Source: Bacteroidales bacterium (GTDB lineage: Bacteria; Bacteroidota; Bacteroidia; Bacteroidales; NBLH01). From it: 7,109 nucleotides of DNA. Of this stretch, positions 6,471 through 7,109 are shown one piece after another; position 1 is the stretch's first letter, and each line of letters opens with the position of its first letter. A program made the translations under genes and the position numbers. The stretch is from positions 1-7,109 of the forward strand of contig JAOZNO010000183.1 of the NCBI GenBank assembly GCA_029933755.1. The letters are read 5' to 3'. The notes below the pieces were generated by a model. The model made no database searches and had not been told where the DNA came from. It saw only the letters and a list, made by a program, of their open reading frames with translations.

Positions 6471-6960
6471 AATTAGCTTGTTCGTCTGTATTTGATTTCT
6501 TTAAAATTAATTTATCAATACCGATTTCTTTGCTTGTAGGAAATACAAAAAGTACCACCAACGCAATTAGTTCTATTATTGTTTTATCTACGATGAAGTA
6601 GCTCCCGGTTGTGGGTAAAGTATATTCTAAACTAATAAAAGCCGGATGCGATAAATAATAAAAAGCTAATAGGGTAATTCCACCAACAATTGCAGGTCTT
6701 GACAAAAAACCGATTATTAATGAAAGCCCAATAGCTATTAAGCCCCAAATGTTTAAAAAATCAACTATATTGAGGATATTCTCATTCTCAGCCATGGAAT
6801 GAAACATCCCTTCAAAAAGACCTTTAGAATCCATTAAATAGCCAAAGCTTGTCCATTTGGGATTTGATAATTTTGCCAAACCTTCGTACAGAAAGTGCCA
6901 ACCAATAGCTACTCTGAGTATTACCAGCCAGAATAACTGTGTTTTTGTTTTATTCTCCAT
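6466..6960 (-). CDS. DoxX/DoxD-family four-helix inner-membrane protein
   Basis: This 164-residue hydrophobic protein shows the DoxX signature near its N-terminus, RVAIGWHFLYEGLAKL (residues 16-31), then WTSFGYL (36-42), an amphipathic loop, and FLNIWGLIAIGLSL (68-81). Four membrane segments are expected at about 8-27, 66-86, 89-107 and 122-140, with a short polar C-terminal tail. It resembles the group annotated as DoxX family or thiosulfate:quinone oxidoreductase DoxD-like. DoxD in Acidianus is part of a quinone-reducing complex, but most bacterial homologues have no proven reaction, and there is no sign of thiosulfate metabolism here. As first gene before exported oxidoreductases, a plausible role is passing electrons from periplasmic sugar oxidation to the quinone pool, or serving as their membrane partner (inference). 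The start at 6960 is preceded by an A/T-rich leader without Shine-Dalgarno. Length and segment number are normal for the family. Confidence 0.9.
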   Translation of the reverse strand: MENKTKTQLFWLVILRVAIGWHFLYEGLAKLSNPKWTSFGYLMDSKGLFEGMFHSMAENENILNIVDFLNIWGLIAIGLSLIIGFLSRPAIVGGITLLAFYYLSHPAFISLEYTLPTTGSYFIVDKTIIELIALVVLFVFPTSKEIGIDKLILKKSNTDEQANS

Positions 6961-6995
6961 TTCTTAATGTTTTATAATATTTGTAATATGGCTAC

Positions 6996-7044
6996 TTCTA
7001 AAAATACAAACTTCATTATTTTCAAAATTTTGCTATTTTTAGAA
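6996..7044. repeat. Long AT-rich hairpin upstream of the DoxX gene
   Basis: TTCTAAAAATA (6996-7006) and TATTTTTAGAA (7034-7044) are perfectly complementary over 11 bp, and the stem can continue as CAAA/TTTG past one bulged C. The loop includes the 10-bp palindrome CAAAATTTTG (7023-7032). It lies 10 bp after the putative upstream stop and 36 bp before the DoxX start, so it may be a terminator between the units or a regulatory site at the head of the operon. No consensus -7/-33 promoter pair was found nearby. Confidence 0.35.
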
Positions 7045-7053
7045 ATTACCTTA

Positions 7054-7109
7054 TTAACCTGAATAATTCATGCGTTTTTTCTTTGTTGGAATTGAGGCGT
7101 CAAATCTTA
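7054..7109 (-). CDS. Possible C-terminus of an upstream gene (partial, 17 codons)
   Basis: A minus-strand frame is open from the window edge to a TAA at 7056-7054 and would encode the C-terminal residues RFDASIPTKKKRMNYSG. The codons suit AT-rich Bacteroidota, the basic end is plausible for a real terminus, and the orientation agrees with the six downstream genes. It is too short to name. The opposite strand of the same bases also reads open from an ATG at 7070 (MRFFFVGIEASNL), so a divergent gene starting there is the competing reading. The DoxX gene begins 93 bp downstream. Confidence 0.35.
   Translation of the reverse strand, partial: RFDASIPTKKKRMNYSG

Noticed and set aside
6466..6960. 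Calling the DoxX protein a thiosulfate:quinone oxidoreductase subunit
   Set aside because: No DoxA partner or sulfur metabolism gene is nearby, and most homologues with this annotation have no demonstrated thiosulfate activity.

Overview
The window is AT-rich DNA carrying six complete genes, all on the minus strand and closely spaced, so it reads as one catabolic operon or two adjacent transcription units. Several features point to a member of the Bacteroidota, probably an environmental or marine lineage: A-rich starts without Shine-Dalgarno sequences, AT-rich codon use, a lipoprotein with a short Bacteroidota-style lipobox, and the family combination itself (DoxX/DoxD-like protein, exported Gfo/Idh/MocA oxidoreductases, exported sugar phosphate isomerase/epimerase, DUF1080). 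The assignment rests on sequence character, not on a marker gene.

Layout in the direction of transcription (right to left). At the right edge (7054-7109) lies what may be the last 17 codons of an upstream minus-strand gene, followed by an AT-rich gap with a long hairpin. Then come a four-helix DoxX-family membrane protein (6466-6960), a Gfo/Idh/MocA oxidoreductase with a Tat-like N-terminus (4862-6391), a Tat-signal TIM-barrel isomerase/epimerase (3972-4814), a signal-less Gfo/Idh/MocA dehydrogenase whose ATG directly follows the previous stop codon (2940-3971), a second Tat-signal Gfo/Idh/MocA oxidoreductase (1280-2782), and a DUF1080 (3-keto-disaccharide hydrolase family) lipoprotein (340-1131). 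The last 339 bases carry no recognisable gene but hold a structured inverted-repeat element.

How the genes may work together (inference from family knowledge): the set matches the oxidation, elimination/hydrolysis, hydration and reduction logic known from 3-keto-glycoside pathways, such as levoglucosan degradation and DUF1080-linked glycoside cleavage. Exported oxidoreductases would oxidise a sugar or glycoside to a 3-keto form. The TIM-barrel protein and the DUF1080 lipoprotein would eliminate or hydrolyse the glycosidic bond. The cytosolic dehydrogenase would reduce the imported keto-sugar. The leading DoxX protein could connect the extracytoplasmic oxidation to the quinone pool. The actual substrate cannot be read from the sequence; no SusC/SusD pair, classical glycoside hydrolase, transporter or regulator lies inside the window.

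Non-coding features of note are a 122-bp element with an outer inverted repeat and two inner hairpins (182-303), a REP-like imperfect palindrome of 67 bp inside the operon (1168-1234), and several small palindromes in the gaps. No tRNA, rRNA, CRISPR array or transposase gene was seen.
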